Part shown: piece after piece, positions 25,261 through 33,285 of the stretch
Numbering within the stretch: the stretch's first letter is position 1
Layout: each line of letters begins with the position of its first letter
From: Proteobacteria bacterium UBA7447
GTDB taxonomy: Bacteria > Pseudomonadota > Gammaproteobacteria > Arenicellales > UBA868
Length of the DNA: 40,281 nucleotides
Assembly (NCBI GenBank): GCA_002477475.1
Contig: DLPX01000019.1
Coordinates: 1 to 40,281 of the forward strand
Reading direction: 5' to 3'
Made by a program: the position numbers and the translations under genes
The notes under the pieces: model-generated
Told to the model about the DNA's origin: nothing
The model's input: only the letters and a program-made list of their open reading frames with translations
Database searches by the model: none

Positions 25261-26283
25261 TCAGTTGTTATAGCCCACCTCATCGGCCAGTCGAATTGCT
25301 GCGGCACGGTTGTCGGCAACCACGGCGAGGCTCAGCGAATCTTCCTTAAACGGGCCCCAGAAATTCTGCAGGGGACTGAGAGGAACCCCAGCCTTTACCG
25401 GATATTCGCCGTTTTTCTGCACATACATTTTTTGTCCCTGAGCACTTGCGAGGAACTCCATCAGTTTGATCGCATTCGCTTTGTTTGGTGCGTGTTTGGT
25501 GAGGGCCATACCACTCACATTCATGTGGGCACCTCTGCCATCCTGATTTGGGAAAACCATATTCACGGAATTCGCCCAAGGCACCTGCTCTGGATCCTTG
25601 AGCATCTTTACCATGTAGTAGTGGTTTATTACCGCGATATCACATACACCTTCCTTAATGGCTTTGACCTGAGCGCGGTCATTTCCCTGAGGCTTGCGCG
25701 CCAGGTTACTCTTAAGGCCAGCCAACCATTTCTTGGCCTCTGCTTCTCCATGATGGGCGATCATGCTCGCAGTCAGCGCAACCATGTAGACATGCTTCCC
25801 AGAACGGGTGCAGATCCGACCTTTCCATTTGGGGTCAGTTAGTTGCTCGTAGGTCGTGATTTCGCCGGGTTTGACGCGGTCTTTCGACGTCACAATGATC
25901 CGGGTCCGAGTTGTCAGGCCAAACCAGTGGCCTTTTGGCTCGCGATAGTTCTCAGGAATGTTTTCCTCGAATCTCGCGGAATTCACCGACTGGGTTAGTC
26001 CGGCGTTCTGGATATCTGACAGCCTACCAATATCTACGGTAAAGACCAGGTCTGCAGGACTGTTCGCCCCTTCACTTTGGAGGCGCTCCAGCATGCCTTT
26101 CTTGGCAAAAACTGAATTAACCTTTATGCCAGTCTGCTCAGTAAAGACCTCGAACATCGGGTCAATAAGCTTGGGTTTCCGATAACTGTAGACATTGACT
26201 TCCCCGGCACTCGCGAGTAACGGTGTCAACCCAATAAAGGCTGAAACCACCGCTGCCCCGAAAACAGAGAACTTACTCTTCAT
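25261..26283 (-). CDS. fbpA: Fe(III) ABC transporter substrate-binding protein FbpA
   Basis: A 340-aa periplasmic ferric-binding protein. It has a signal peptide of about 26 residues ending in LLASAGE, then EVNVYSYRKPKLIDPMFEVF, the usual FbpA start, with a tyrosine near the iron site. The paired iron-binding tyrosines are in INHYYMVKML (Tyr222/Tyr223). FTVDIGRLSDIQNAGL and FPNQDGRGAHMNVSG are further family blocks. Two ATGs are possible (26289 and 26283); AGGA lies 8 nt before the second and 2 nt before the first, so 26283 is used. It is the first gene of the fbpABC locus, 372 bp downstream of fur, and is expected to be iron-repressed. Confidence 0.93.
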   Translation of the reverse strand: MKSKFSVFGAAVVSAFIGLTPLLASAGEVNVYSYRKPKLIDPMFEVFTEQTGIKVNSVFAKKGMLERLQSEGANSPADLVFTVDIGRLSDIQNAGLTQSVNSARFEENIPENYREPKGHWFGLTTRTRIIVTSKDRVKPGEITTYEQLTDPKWKGRICTRSGKHVYMVALTASMIAHHGEAEAKKWLAGLKSNLARKPQGNDRAQVKAIKEGVCDIAVINHYYMVKMLKDPEQVPWANSVNMVFPNQDGRGAHMNVSGMALTKHAPNKANAIKLMEFLASAQGQKMYVQKNGEYPVKAGVPLSPLQNFWGPFKEDSLSLAVVADNRAAAIRLADEVGYNN

Positions 26284-26289
26284 CTTCAT

Positions 26290-26654
26290 TTTCCTATGAC
26301 TCCTTGGTTGATGGAAAAAAACAATAGGACCGCATCATCGAGATACAGATGACACCCACCTTCACGAAATCCAGGATGACAGTAAGTTAGAACCCGACTG
26401 GGCTTCGTGATCGCCTAACTCTGTCCATCATTACCTGCCTCCGAAAACTGATCTCATCGGTTTCCTTTTGAACCCGACTCACGAGATCAAAAATTGACTG
26501 GGACTGTCCAAAAATCTGACTCCTAAGCCAACCACTCAGAATCTCCGATACTTTCCTTCGTGGCCATGTGCTTCCAGTCGCCAGACTTCCTATCATCTTC
26601 CGCCCCACGCTTTTCGTCTCTGCGATGTTGAGCCTCCAGTCATATTCAGCATGA
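26290..26654. other. Gap between fbpA and fur with no convincing gene
   Basis: This 365-bp stretch should contain the fbpA promoter. A minus-strand frame from a GTG at 26608 to 26387 (73 codons) exists but shows no ribosome site or recognised family and is not called. A short inverted repeat (AGTCAT/ATGACT, 26638-26656) overlaps the fur stop but lacks a T-tract. No convincing Fur box was found by eye. Confidence 0.5.
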
Positions 26655-27107
26655 CTACTGTTTTATGGCCTCTTCAGATTGAGCGTCTTTTCGATCGCAA
26701 CCCGCGCATATCCCATACAGATTGAGGCTGTGATCGGTTAATGAGAAGCCCAAATTTTCTACGATCTCGATTTGTCTTGATTCGATCTGTGGATCCAAAA
26801 ACTCATGCACCGATCGACACTTGATACAGATCATGTGATCGTGGTGTTCAGAATCCTTTAATTCATAGACTTGCTTGGTTCGCTCGGCATCAAAACTGTG
26901 CCTTTCAACTATCCCAGCCTGCTCAAACTGCGCAAGGACACGGTAGACCGTGCTCATGGGAAGCGGACGATCTCGCTCCAACAGATACCGATATACATCG
27001 TCCGCACTCATGTGCTGAGCCGTATTCGCTTCCATGGCTTTCAGAACTGCGAGTCGCGGGGTGGTCTCGGTCAGTCCTTGCTCTTTTAAATTGATTTTTG
27101 CGATCAC
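26655..27107 (-). CDS. fur: Ferric uptake regulator Fur
   Basis: A 150-aa iron-sensing repressor. The winged-helix DNA-binding domain (about 1-80) includes TTPRLAVLKAME, MSADDVYRYLLERD and the recognition region STVYRVLAQFEQAGIV. The metal-binding and dimerisation domain has the Fur-type HHDHMICIKC (His88, His89, His91, Cys94, Cys97), an EFLDPQIESRQ block and a second CAGC (Cys134, Cys137). This matches Fur rather than Zur or PerR. The start is a GTG with GAGAG about 8 nt upstream. It lies upstream of fbpABC on the same strand and has a Fur-like box about 125 bp upstream, suggesting autoregulation. Confidence 0.92.
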   Translation of the reverse strand: MIAKINLKEQGLTETTPRLAVLKAMEANTAQHMSADDVYRYLLERDRPLPMSTVYRVLAQFEQAGIVERHSFDAERTKQVYELKDSEHHDHMICIKCRSVHEFLDPQIESRQIEIVENLGFSLTDHSLNLYGICAGCDRKDAQSEEAIKQ

Positions 27108-27218
27108 CTAAATTTCTCTCGTTTTGAGAAATTGGCGCTGCACTCGGCAGACCACAGCATGTGTTGTTGCCTTCCAACTCCACACAACCATTCTTGATCT
27201 CTTCTGCAAGCGGATTCC

Positions 27219-27251
27219 TATATAATAATACGAATGCGAATCAGTCGCAAT
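27219..27251 (-). promoter_or_regulatory. Candidate fur promoter overlapped by a Fur-like box
   Basis: AATGCGAATCAGTCGCAAT (27233-27251) is an imperfect palindrome resembling Fur boxes of the AATGCGAAT-ATTCGCATT type. Read leftwards, TTGCGA (27250-27245) and TATTAT (27227-27222) are 17 bp apart, forming a sigma70-like promoter towards fur. The box covers the -35 and most of the spacer, as expected for repression. It could also serve the rightward DUF2325 region. Confidence 0.55.
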
Positions 27252-27732
27252 ACCATTTTTAAAATAAGTACAAACCGCTGAAATTGGCGCCCCAATTCAA
27301 AATTGCTAATTAAGATGAGAGCTGGAGCAAATCTGCATTCGTACCTAATGGGGACGAATTGATACCTCCATCTACTCTCGTATCGCGCAGGCCGCGGGGT
27401 TATATACGACGAGTCTGGATATACCTAGCTTGGGACCGACTCACGACCAGCAAGCTATCTCCACCACTAGTAGCCCCGACTGAAACCCAGTACGAATCCC
27501 GTCGAATAACGCGGAGATTCTGGTTGTCCGAGATACCGTGGTAAAGCAACATTCTGAGTATCGATTTTGAATCGACGCTACAGATCCGAAATTCTCGGCC
27601 TTCTTCAACACAGTCTAAAGACAATGGCGGGGCAGGAAAAATTCTTGAAAGATTAGTTCGAAAGTAGTTGCGTAATCGAATCATTCATACAACTCCAACA
27701 GAGGACCTGTTTGGAACACAGTCGATCCCTGA
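27252..27732. other. Gene-poor stretch upstream of the DUF2325 remnant
   Basis: About 480 bp beyond the Fur-like box in which all three rightward frames are broken by stops. No leftward frame looks protein-like either. It might be the decayed 5' part of a longer DUF2325 gene or an untranslated leader. Nothing else is recognised here. Confidence 0.5.
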
Positions 27733-28119
27733 CAAGATCTACACCGGGCAACTCTGGATCATTCTCATCAAGGGAAATTTGCGAACGACGGAGCTGAGTC
27801 ACTCCCCAATACGAATCTGCATGGGAAAAAAGTCCTCTATGTAGGCGGCCGTTTCCGACAGGCGCCCCATTTCAGAAATTTCATAGAAAAATTGAACGGC
27901 ACGATGATCTATCATGACGGTGGTCGAGAAGATGGCGACAGAAGGCTCGACCAACTTCTCCCACAAGCCGATTTCGTGGTTTGCCCAATTGACTGCATTA
28001 GTCACAACGCTGTTGGGAAAATTAAACGCGAATGTCAAAAACATAACATTTGCTTTCTCCCAGTTCGCCGGTCAAGTCTCACATCCCTCACGCGAGCTTT
28101 AGGCCATGCGCATTCTTGA
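27733..28119 (+). pseudogene. DUF2325 domain protein lacking a start (remnant or frameshifted gene)
   Basis: The rightward frame after the stop at 27730-27732 encodes an unmistakable DUF2325 domain: KKVLYVGGR, then IYHDGGRED, ADFVVCPIDCISHNA with its conserved Asp/Cys/Ser-His, VGKIKRECQKHN, and RRSSLTSLTRAL. It ends with TGA at 28117-28119. No ATG, GTG or TTG precedes the domain in frame; the first is a TTG at 27892, inside the domain. An out-of-frame ATG at 27821 is followed by GG and six A's. One extra A there would give MGKKVLYVGGR in frame. Either the gene is broken, the run of A's is read by slippage, or the N-terminus has been lost. The function of DUF2325 is not established. The nearby Fur-like box suggests an iron link. 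Confidence 0.7.
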
Positions 28120-28357
28120 AAACACGATTGTCGCTGGCATCTCATCCAGGCGAACCGCTATGGCCGAGCACAGCCCGCATAACATGACAATTTCAGATGA
28201 AATTGATCAGACAGACCTCGTCTCAATCAAAATTCGACCCGACAAACTGCTACAGTTGATCGAGCAACGTGTGTTAACAGCTTCAGACCTTAAATGCCAT
28301 GACTACGCCAGCAAGAGTGTTATTCGAAAACTTTGCCTTTCGGCCTGTCTGAAGTAA
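28106..28357 (+). CDS. Small hypothetical protein overlapping the DUF2325 frame
   Basis: An 83-codon frame whose first ATG overlaps the last 14 bases of the DUF2325 frame; in-frame ATGs at 28160 and 28184 are alternatives. No start has a strong ribosome site. The second half looks protein-like: SIKIRPDKLLQLIEQRVL, then a Cys-containing tail, LKCHDYASKSVIRKLCLS. It has no signal peptide or membrane helix. The overlap suggests it once formed, or still forms, a translationally coupled pair with the DUF2325 gene. No family assignment can be made. It converges on malonyl-CoA decarboxylase with 19 bp between. Confidence 0.5.
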   Translation: MRILENTIVAGISSRRTAMAEHSPHNMTISDEIDQTDLVSIKIRPDKLLQLIEQRVLTASDLKCHDYASKSVIRKLCLSACLK

Positions 28358-28376
28358 TCCAAACTCACGTTAACAG

Positions 28377-29807
28377 TCAGTCAGGCATTCGAATCCGTAA
28401 CAAGTTTGCGATGGCGCGCGAATGGGCAGTCTCGCCTTTGCCGTAGTAGGACTCGTGATTGTTTTCGATGTCCTTTAGCCGGTAGCGGTAGTTCACCATA
28501 AGCCCGGCTGACTGCTTCTGGCCGCGCCGACTGACATCGGCAGGAAAATTGATGCGTTCGATGCTGGCGCCGTTCGATAGATGGAAGTTCGCGACGCGAT
28601 CCCGTGCACCTTCCCCATACTTCTCCCGCATCAGGTAATGCGCAGCCAATACCGTGAGCGGCTGAGAGACCTTGGCAAGAGCGGCCTCATCCCGCAGCCA
28701 ACTGCGATCGACAAACATACGCTCAAGTGCGCCGGCATCGGCCAAAACCTCAAGACCTTTTTGGACACGCGGATGCTGTTGATCACTGGGGTGTTCGTGC
28801 TCCTCCGTCAACCATCGCTCAAATCCCGGCAACGGTGACAGCGTGGCAAAGTGCTTCAACTGTTTGTGGTCGCGGCATAACCGGTCCACCACCCGCTTGA
28901 TCAAGAAACTGCCAAAACCGACGCCATCCAGCCCGGGCTGAGTGGCAGAGATGGAATAAAACACCGCGGTATCTGCTTTGTCGGGATTCAATTCGCCCTG
29001 ATCAATCCGCAACACATCATCGATACGCTCAGAAATGCCATCCGTGAGAGCGACCCAGACAAAAATCAGGGGATCATTGGGCATCTGGGGGTGAATAAAG
29101 GCAAAGCAGCGCCGGTCAGGCGCAGCCAGGCGGTGCTTGATGTCCTGCCACGAGCGAATCGCGTGGACGGCCTCATGCTCGGCCAATGTCTCCAACAGCG
29201 CTGCCGGTGCATCCCAGGCGATTCGACGTAACTTCAGAAAGCCTACATCAAACCAGGATGCCAGCAGATCTTTGAATTCCCGATCAAAAGCCCGAAGCTG
29301 CGGGTCTTCTTTCCTGATCTTAAGCAGTTGCGCCCGCATGTCGGCAAGGAATTTGACCCCTTCGGGCAAGTCATTGAACTGCGTCAAAAGACACATTCGA
29401 GGAGATTGCAGCGTGCGCCGGAGCCTGGCCTCGGCATCAAGCCGGTTTGTTAAATCTACGGCTTGGTCCTCGCTAGCCAACGCTAACCATGCCCTCGCAG
29501 ATTCCCGCAGCGCGTCATTCTTAACGCCGTATTCGAACGCGAGGAGTTTCAGGAAGTTGTCCCGCCCCTCGGCATCGAGATCAAGATATACCCCGCCAAG
29601 GCGCGCTGCCCGGGCCCGGGCCGAAGCGGCGCCACCCGCCTCGGAAAGACAGTCATCGATTTGCCGTCGGATAAGGTGCAAGTCATCTTTAGGCAGATCC
29701 GGCCGCACCTTGCCTGTAATGCGGCTGAGCGCCTCCTGCTCCACCTCGATCCAGGCGCGCCGCAACTGCTTCAAGCCTTTCAGTCCGAAACCCGTCGAAA
29801 GATCCAT
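28377..29807 (-). CDS. Malonyl-CoA decarboxylase
   Basis: A 476-aa enzyme converting malonyl-CoA to acetyl-CoA and CO2. The N-terminal helical domain (about 1-170) carries RARAARLGGVYLDLDAEGR and FLKLLAFEYGV. The GNAT-like catalytic domain has CFAFIHPQMPNDPLIFVWVAL, FYSISATQPGLDGVGFGSFL (catalytic Ser region), HFATLSPLPGFERWL and VANFHLSNGA (catalytic His region). Full length for a bacterial member. It lies 36 bp after the methionine gamma-lyase gene on the same strand. No mat-type malonate genes are adjacent, so the malonyl-CoA source is not evident here. Confidence 0.94.
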   Translation of the reverse strand: MDLSTGFGLKGLKQLRRAWIEVEQEALSRITGKVRPDLPKDDLHLIRRQIDDCLSEAGGAASARARAARLGGVYLDLDAEGRDNFLKLLAFEYGVKNDALRESARAWLALASEDQAVDLTNRLDAEARLRRTLQSPRMCLLTQFNDLPEGVKFLADMRAQLLKIRKEDPQLRAFDREFKDLLASWFDVGFLKLRRIAWDAPAALLETLAEHEAVHAIRSWQDIKHRLAAPDRRCFAFIHPQMPNDPLIFVWVALTDGISERIDDVLRIDQGELNPDKADTAVFYSISATQPGLDGVGFGSFLIKRVVDRLCRDHKQLKHFATLSPLPGFERWLTEEHEHPSDQQHPRVQKGLEVLADAGALERMFVDRSWLRDEAALAKVSQPLTVLAAHYLMREKYGEGARDRVANFHLSNGASIERINFPADVSRRGQKQSAGLMVNYRYRLKDIENNHESYYGKGETAHSRAIANLLRIRMPD

Positions 29808-29843
29808 CTGTTAACCCTGACCCCCTACTTCTTATTCAGCAAC

Positions 29844-31049
29844 TTAGGCCGCAGACTGATCCAGCGCCTTGAGGATATCTGCCGAAAGATCCTCAACGTT
29901 TTCAAGGCCAACGGAGATCCGCGCGAGCCCGAGGCTGATACCGTGCGCCTGGCGCTCTTCTTCGGTGTAGTTGTTGTGGGTCATGCTGGCCGGATGCTGG
30001 ACCAATGTCTCGGCGTCTCCCAGACTGACCGCGCGCTGTGCCACCTGCACTGCATCCATAAACCGCACGCCGGCTTCGTAGCCACCGCGCAGTTCCAGAG
30101 CAATCATGCCGCCGAACGCTTTCATCTGCTTGCAGGCGAGCGCGTATTGCGGATGCGAAGGCAGTCCTGGGTAATAGACCGTCTCGACTTGCGGATGAGA
30201 TTCAATCTCACGGGCAAGGGTCAACGCACTCTCACAATGACGCTCCATACGGAGCTCCAGTGTCTTGATGCCGCGCAGCAACAGAAAGGAATCAAATGCC
30301 GATAACACCGCGCCCGTCATGTCCTTGAGGCCAACAGACCGTACTGTCGCCATGTCATCCACCGGGCCGATGATGGCCCCGGCAATAAGATCCCCGTGCC
30401 CGCTCAGATACTTGGTCATTGAGTGGATCACAAAATCCGCTCCACACTCCAGCGGGCGCTGTAGATATGGCGTGCCGTAAGTGTTGTCGACAATAACCCG
30501 GGCGTTATGGGCATGAGCTGTCTCGCAGACCTTGCGTATGTCTATGACCCGCATGTTCGGATTGGTCGGCGTTTCGAAGAATACAAACCGGGTGTTTGGC
30601 GTCATTGCATCGGCAAGCGCATCGGGCTCAGTGAGATCAACAAAGCGCACCTTGATGCCAAAACGCGATAGGCCGTGCTCCATAAAAGCGAAAGTGCAGC
30701 CATATAACGTTTTATCCGCAATGATCTCGTCGCCGGATTTAATAAATGACCACAACAGCGCAGTGATCGCCCCGATCCCAGATGCAACCGCCACCGCTGC
30801 TTCGCCTCCTTCGAGGCTCGCGAGGCGTTTTTCAAGCACCGTCTGGGTGGGATTACCCACTCTGGCATACACATAACCCGGGGCCTCACCAGAAAAGCGC
30901 TGCTGGCCTTCTGCTATCGACCCAAACGTATACGTGGCATTGAGATAGACCGGCGGATTCAGGGCGCCATGGTGGCGCATCGGATCGTAGCCCGCGTGAA
31001 TGGCGCGGGTGCTGAAACCTTTTGGGTCTTTATCTTTACTTTGACTCAT
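29844..31049 (-). CDS. megL: Methionine gamma-lyase (PLP-dependent)
   Basis: A 401-aa Cys/Met-metabolism PLP enzyme of the cystathionine gamma-synthase-like fold. It closely resembles Pseudomonas methionine gamma-lyase, which splits methionine to methanethiol, 2-oxobutyrate and ammonia. Active-site features are YARVGNPT (Tyr61, Arg63), LYGCTFAF with Tyr116 and the MGL-diagnostic Cys118, the cofactor lysine Lys213 in MTKYLSGHGD, and SLGDAETLVQHPASMTH. Cys118 and the YGCTFAF context favour MGL over MetB, MetC or MetZ, which have other residues there. It sits between the Rieske oxygenase (92 bp upstream) and malonyl-CoA decarboxylase, in the same orientation. No transport gene is adjacent. Confidence 0.88.
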   Translation of the reverse strand: MSQSKDKDPKGFSTRAIHAGYDPMRHHGALNPPVYLNATYTFGSIAEGQQRFSGEAPGYVYARVGNPTQTVLEKRLASLEGGEAAVAVASGIGAITALLWSFIKSGDEIIADKTLYGCTFAFMEHGLSRFGIKVRFVDLTEPDALADAMTPNTRFVFFETPTNPNMRVIDIRKVCETAHAHNARVIVDNTYGTPYLQRPLECGADFVIHSMTKYLSGHGDLIAGAIIGPVDDMATVRSVGLKDMTGAVLSAFDSFLLLRGIKTLELRMERHCESALTLAREIESHPQVETVYYPGLPSHPQYALACKQMKAFGGMIALELRGGYEAGVRFMDAVQVAQRAVSLGDAETLVQHPASMTHNNYTEEERQAHGISLGLARISVGLENVEDLSADILKALDQSAA

Positions 31050-31141
31050 GCCCTGATTTTAAGGCTTTAGAGATAGAGGCCGACACAAATCTTTTTGGGA
31101 GGTGTCCCAATGAAATCAGGTGGTTGGTGCTAACTTTACGT

Positions 31142-32260
31142 TTAGTTTCCGCCGAGATTTTCTCCAACGCGTTGCGCAACCCACTGATGAAACTGCGCCG
31201 TCGCAGTCTCCATAACAGGTGTGAGCACGCCGCCATCAAAGCCCGGTGAAGCACGCCCCGCCTGCATGCCGGTCACCACGCCAATATCCTCGGCAAACAC
31301 ATCCGTCCAGAACCCGTGCTGGGCCTGCCGCAGATCTCCGAAATCTTCAGAGACTGCCTCGTCGCCCACACAGTAAAGGCGGGTTTCTTCAAGAGTGCGA
31401 TCATGCGCCAGGGGAATGATGACCATGACAAACAGGTGATCCGCCTGCAGACCCAAGAGCGTATTGGGAAACAAAGCCGGGTAATGCGCTTCCTCGTATA
31501 ACGCTTCTGGCCAAGAGGGAAACACCGGCAGATGACGGCCGCCGCCTGCGCCCAGCGTATAACAATGCGACAACTGACCGGCAAAATCCTCGTCAAAGTG
31601 AATCTCGTGCTCGGCGAGCGGCGAGATCTGATTAAGCGCTGGATGCACCGTCGGCAGATGATAGGCCTCAAGATAATTTTCGACCGCAAGCTTCCAATTG
31701 GCCTGCACTTCGAGGCGGATTGAGGAATGCGCCTCAGCGAGTCTCAGGAGTGAGGCACCCTCAGCTCCCCAGAAGGGCTTCCAGCGCTGTTCTAACGGGG
31801 CGATGAAGTCCTCAAAAGCAGGTGCATTGCCCGACAGATTGATAAACACCAGATCATGCCACTCCACGCTGTCGACCTGGACCAGCCCAAACTCCTGGCG
31901 ATTAAAGCCCTCAACATCATTAATTCCCACTCCGCCGATATTTGGCGTTCTGGCGAGTTTCCCTTCCAGCGTGTAAGTCCATGAGTGATACGGGCATCTC
32001 AGCGACTGCTTGACCGTGCCCCGCTCACTCACCAGCACATGGCCTCGATGGCGGCATACGTTGTGAAAGACTCGAAGCGTGTTATCACTATCGCGCACCA
32101 TCAACAGCGGCAATTCCATAAACTCCAGCGGCTGAACGTCTCCTGCGTTTGGGGCATCGCTCGCGAAACCGATGCACACCCACATGGACGAAAAGATCCG
32201 CTCGCGCTCTTCGAGAAACTCCGCGCGGCGGGTGTAATAATGATTCGGTAAGGCTTTCAC
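31142..32260 (-). CDS. Rieske non-haem iron oxygenase, alpha subunit
   Basis: A 372-aa terminal oxygenase. The Rieske [2Fe-2S] motif is CRHRG (Cys69, His71) and CPYHSW (Cys89, His92). The mononuclear-iron motif is NYLEAYHLPTVHP (His201, His206), with the likely acidic third ligand in the later AEDIGVVTG region. The form resembles the choline, carnitine and betaine oxygenase branch (single-component alpha type) rather than the classical naphthalene type; the substrate is unknown. It starts at GTG because an in-frame stop 24 bp upstream leaves no other canonical start, so the N-terminus is short. No reductase or ferredoxin gene is adjacent. It diverges from a phytanoyl-CoA-dioxygenase-like gene. 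Confidence 0.88.
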   Translation of the reverse strand: MKALPNHYYTRRAEFLEERERIFSSMWVCIGFASDAPNAGDVQPLEFMELPLLMVRDSDNTLRVFHNVCRHRGHVLVSERGTVKQSLRCPYHSWTYTLEGKLARTPNIGGVGINDVEGFNRQEFGLVQVDSVEWHDLVFINLSGNAPAFEDFIAPLEQRWKPFWGAEGASLLRLAEAHSSIRLEVQANWKLAVENYLEAYHLPTVHPALNQISPLAEHEIHFDEDFAGQLSHCYTLGAGGGRHLPVFPSWPEALYEEAHYPALFPNTLLGLQADHLFVMVIIPLAHDRTLEETRLYCVGDEAVSEDFGDLRQAQHGFWTDVFAEDIGVVTGMQAGRASPGFDGGVLTPVMETATAQFHQWVAQRVGENLGGN

Positions 32261-32335
32261 GGTGCAGTATCTGATGAGCCGACTTTAGTAACAAATACTA
32301 CTCTACTGATTTCCCTTTCGGCGGCCAAAAAGAGG

Positions 32336-32365
32336 GGTGTCGCGTACAGGTACCTGTGGTGTCGC
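32336..32365. promoter_or_regulatory. Candidate operator: perfect palindrome inside a direct repeat
   Basis: ACAGGTACCTGT (32346-32357) is a perfect 12-bp palindrome. It is flanked by two exact copies of GGTGTCGC (32336-32343 and 32358-32365) spaced 22 bp start to start, about two helical turns. It sits in the 188-bp divergent gap between the Rieske oxygenase and the PhyH-like gene, where a regulator of both could bind. Confidence 0.4.
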
Positions 32366-32448
32366 ATCCAACAAATGCGGCCGCTCTCCAGTCACCAATA
32401 TTATCTACTCTGAGGCTCGATCAAATCTCAGGTATTCGGGAGGGAATA

Positions 32449-33261
32449 ATGGCATCCCCAGAATCACGAAAACACGCGCAGACATACTGGGATCACGGGT
32501 TTGTGAGCGCCATTCCCGTGGTCAGCGCAGAGGAGGCTGCCGACCATCGGGGGCACCTTGAGAATGCGGAGCGCCAAATGGGACATGGCCTGCACTATCA
32601 CAGCAAGGTACACACGGTGCTGAAATCTCCGCTGCAACTTGCCACCCATCCGGCGCTGGTTGATGTTGTGGAGGCGATACTAGGGTCGGACGTCATGCTC
32701 TATAACGTGACTTACATCATCAAGGAGCCGAAAACCGTGAAGTTCGTTAGTTGGCATCAGGATCTGACTTACTGGGGTTTTGACGGTACCGAACAGGCGT
32801 CAGCCTGGCTTGCACTCTCGCCGGCTACGGCCGAGAGCGGCTGCATGCAGATGATCCCCGGAAGCCACCGGCAGGGACTGCGTGAACAGATCACCTGGGA
32901 TGATCCAGACAACGTGCTGCTTCAATCACAGACGATTGAGGACGTCCGGGAGGAAGATGCCGTGCTTTGCCCTCTGGCCCCGGGGCAAGCCTCGATCCAT
33001 CATGGCTGGACGATTCATTCCTCCCATCCCAATACCAGTGATGACCGGCGGATTGGAGTTAACATCCAGTACATCACCCCAAAAATGAAGCAGGTCAAGG
33101 CGAAATCGGATTCTGCCATGCTGCTCCGCGGCGAGGACCGTTACGGCCACTTTGAGGCTGACACGCCCGCGGAACAATGGCTGCCCCAGAATGCAAAAGA
33201 ACGTCTTATGAAGACCACACGCAAGTATCACGCGATCACCGGCTCTCCGAATCCTGCGTAG
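32449..33261 (+). CDS. Phytanoyl-CoA dioxygenase (PhyH) family protein
   Basis: A 270-aa Fe(II)/2-oxoglutarate-dependent oxygenase of the PhyH family. The metal ligands are WHQD (His103, Asp105) and the distal His in IHSSHPNTSDDRR (His190), with an arginine following to hold 2-oxoglutarate. SGCMQMIPGSHRQG is another family block. The ATG at 32449 is chosen because GGGAGGG lies 4 nt upstream; a longer frame from 32356 adds an unconserved leader. Family members hydroxylate acyl-CoAs, ectoine and many secondary metabolites, so the substrate is open. Divergent pairing with a second oxygenase suggests a shared pathway. Confidence 0.88.
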   Translation: MASPESRKHAQTYWDHGFVSAIPVVSAEEAADHRGHLENAERQMGHGLHYHSKVHTVLKSPLQLATHPALVDVVEAILGSDVMLYNVTYIIKEPKTVKFVSWHQDLTYWGFDGTEQASAWLALSPATAESGCMQMIPGSHRQGLREQITWDDPDNVLLQSQTIEDVREEDAVLCPLAPGQASIHHGWTIHSSHPNTSDDRRIGVNIQYITPKMKQVKAKSDSAMLLRGEDRYGHFEADTPAEQWLPQNAKERLMKTTRKYHAITGSPNPA

Positions 33262-33285
33262 GAAGTCCGTTATGACTGGTTGCTA

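Noticed and set aside
26387..26608. 73-codon minus-strand frame between fur and fbpA
   Set aside because: GTG start, no ribosome site, no recognisable family; more likely part of the fbpA upstream region.
27799..28044. 81-codon minus-strand frame across the DUF2325 domain
   Set aside because: The opposite strand encodes clear DUF2325 motifs, so this is its shadow.
29137..30305. Plus-strand frames opposite malonyl-CoA decarboxylase and methionine gamma-lyase
   Set aside because: Both underlying genes are full-length and well supported; the plus-strand products look random.
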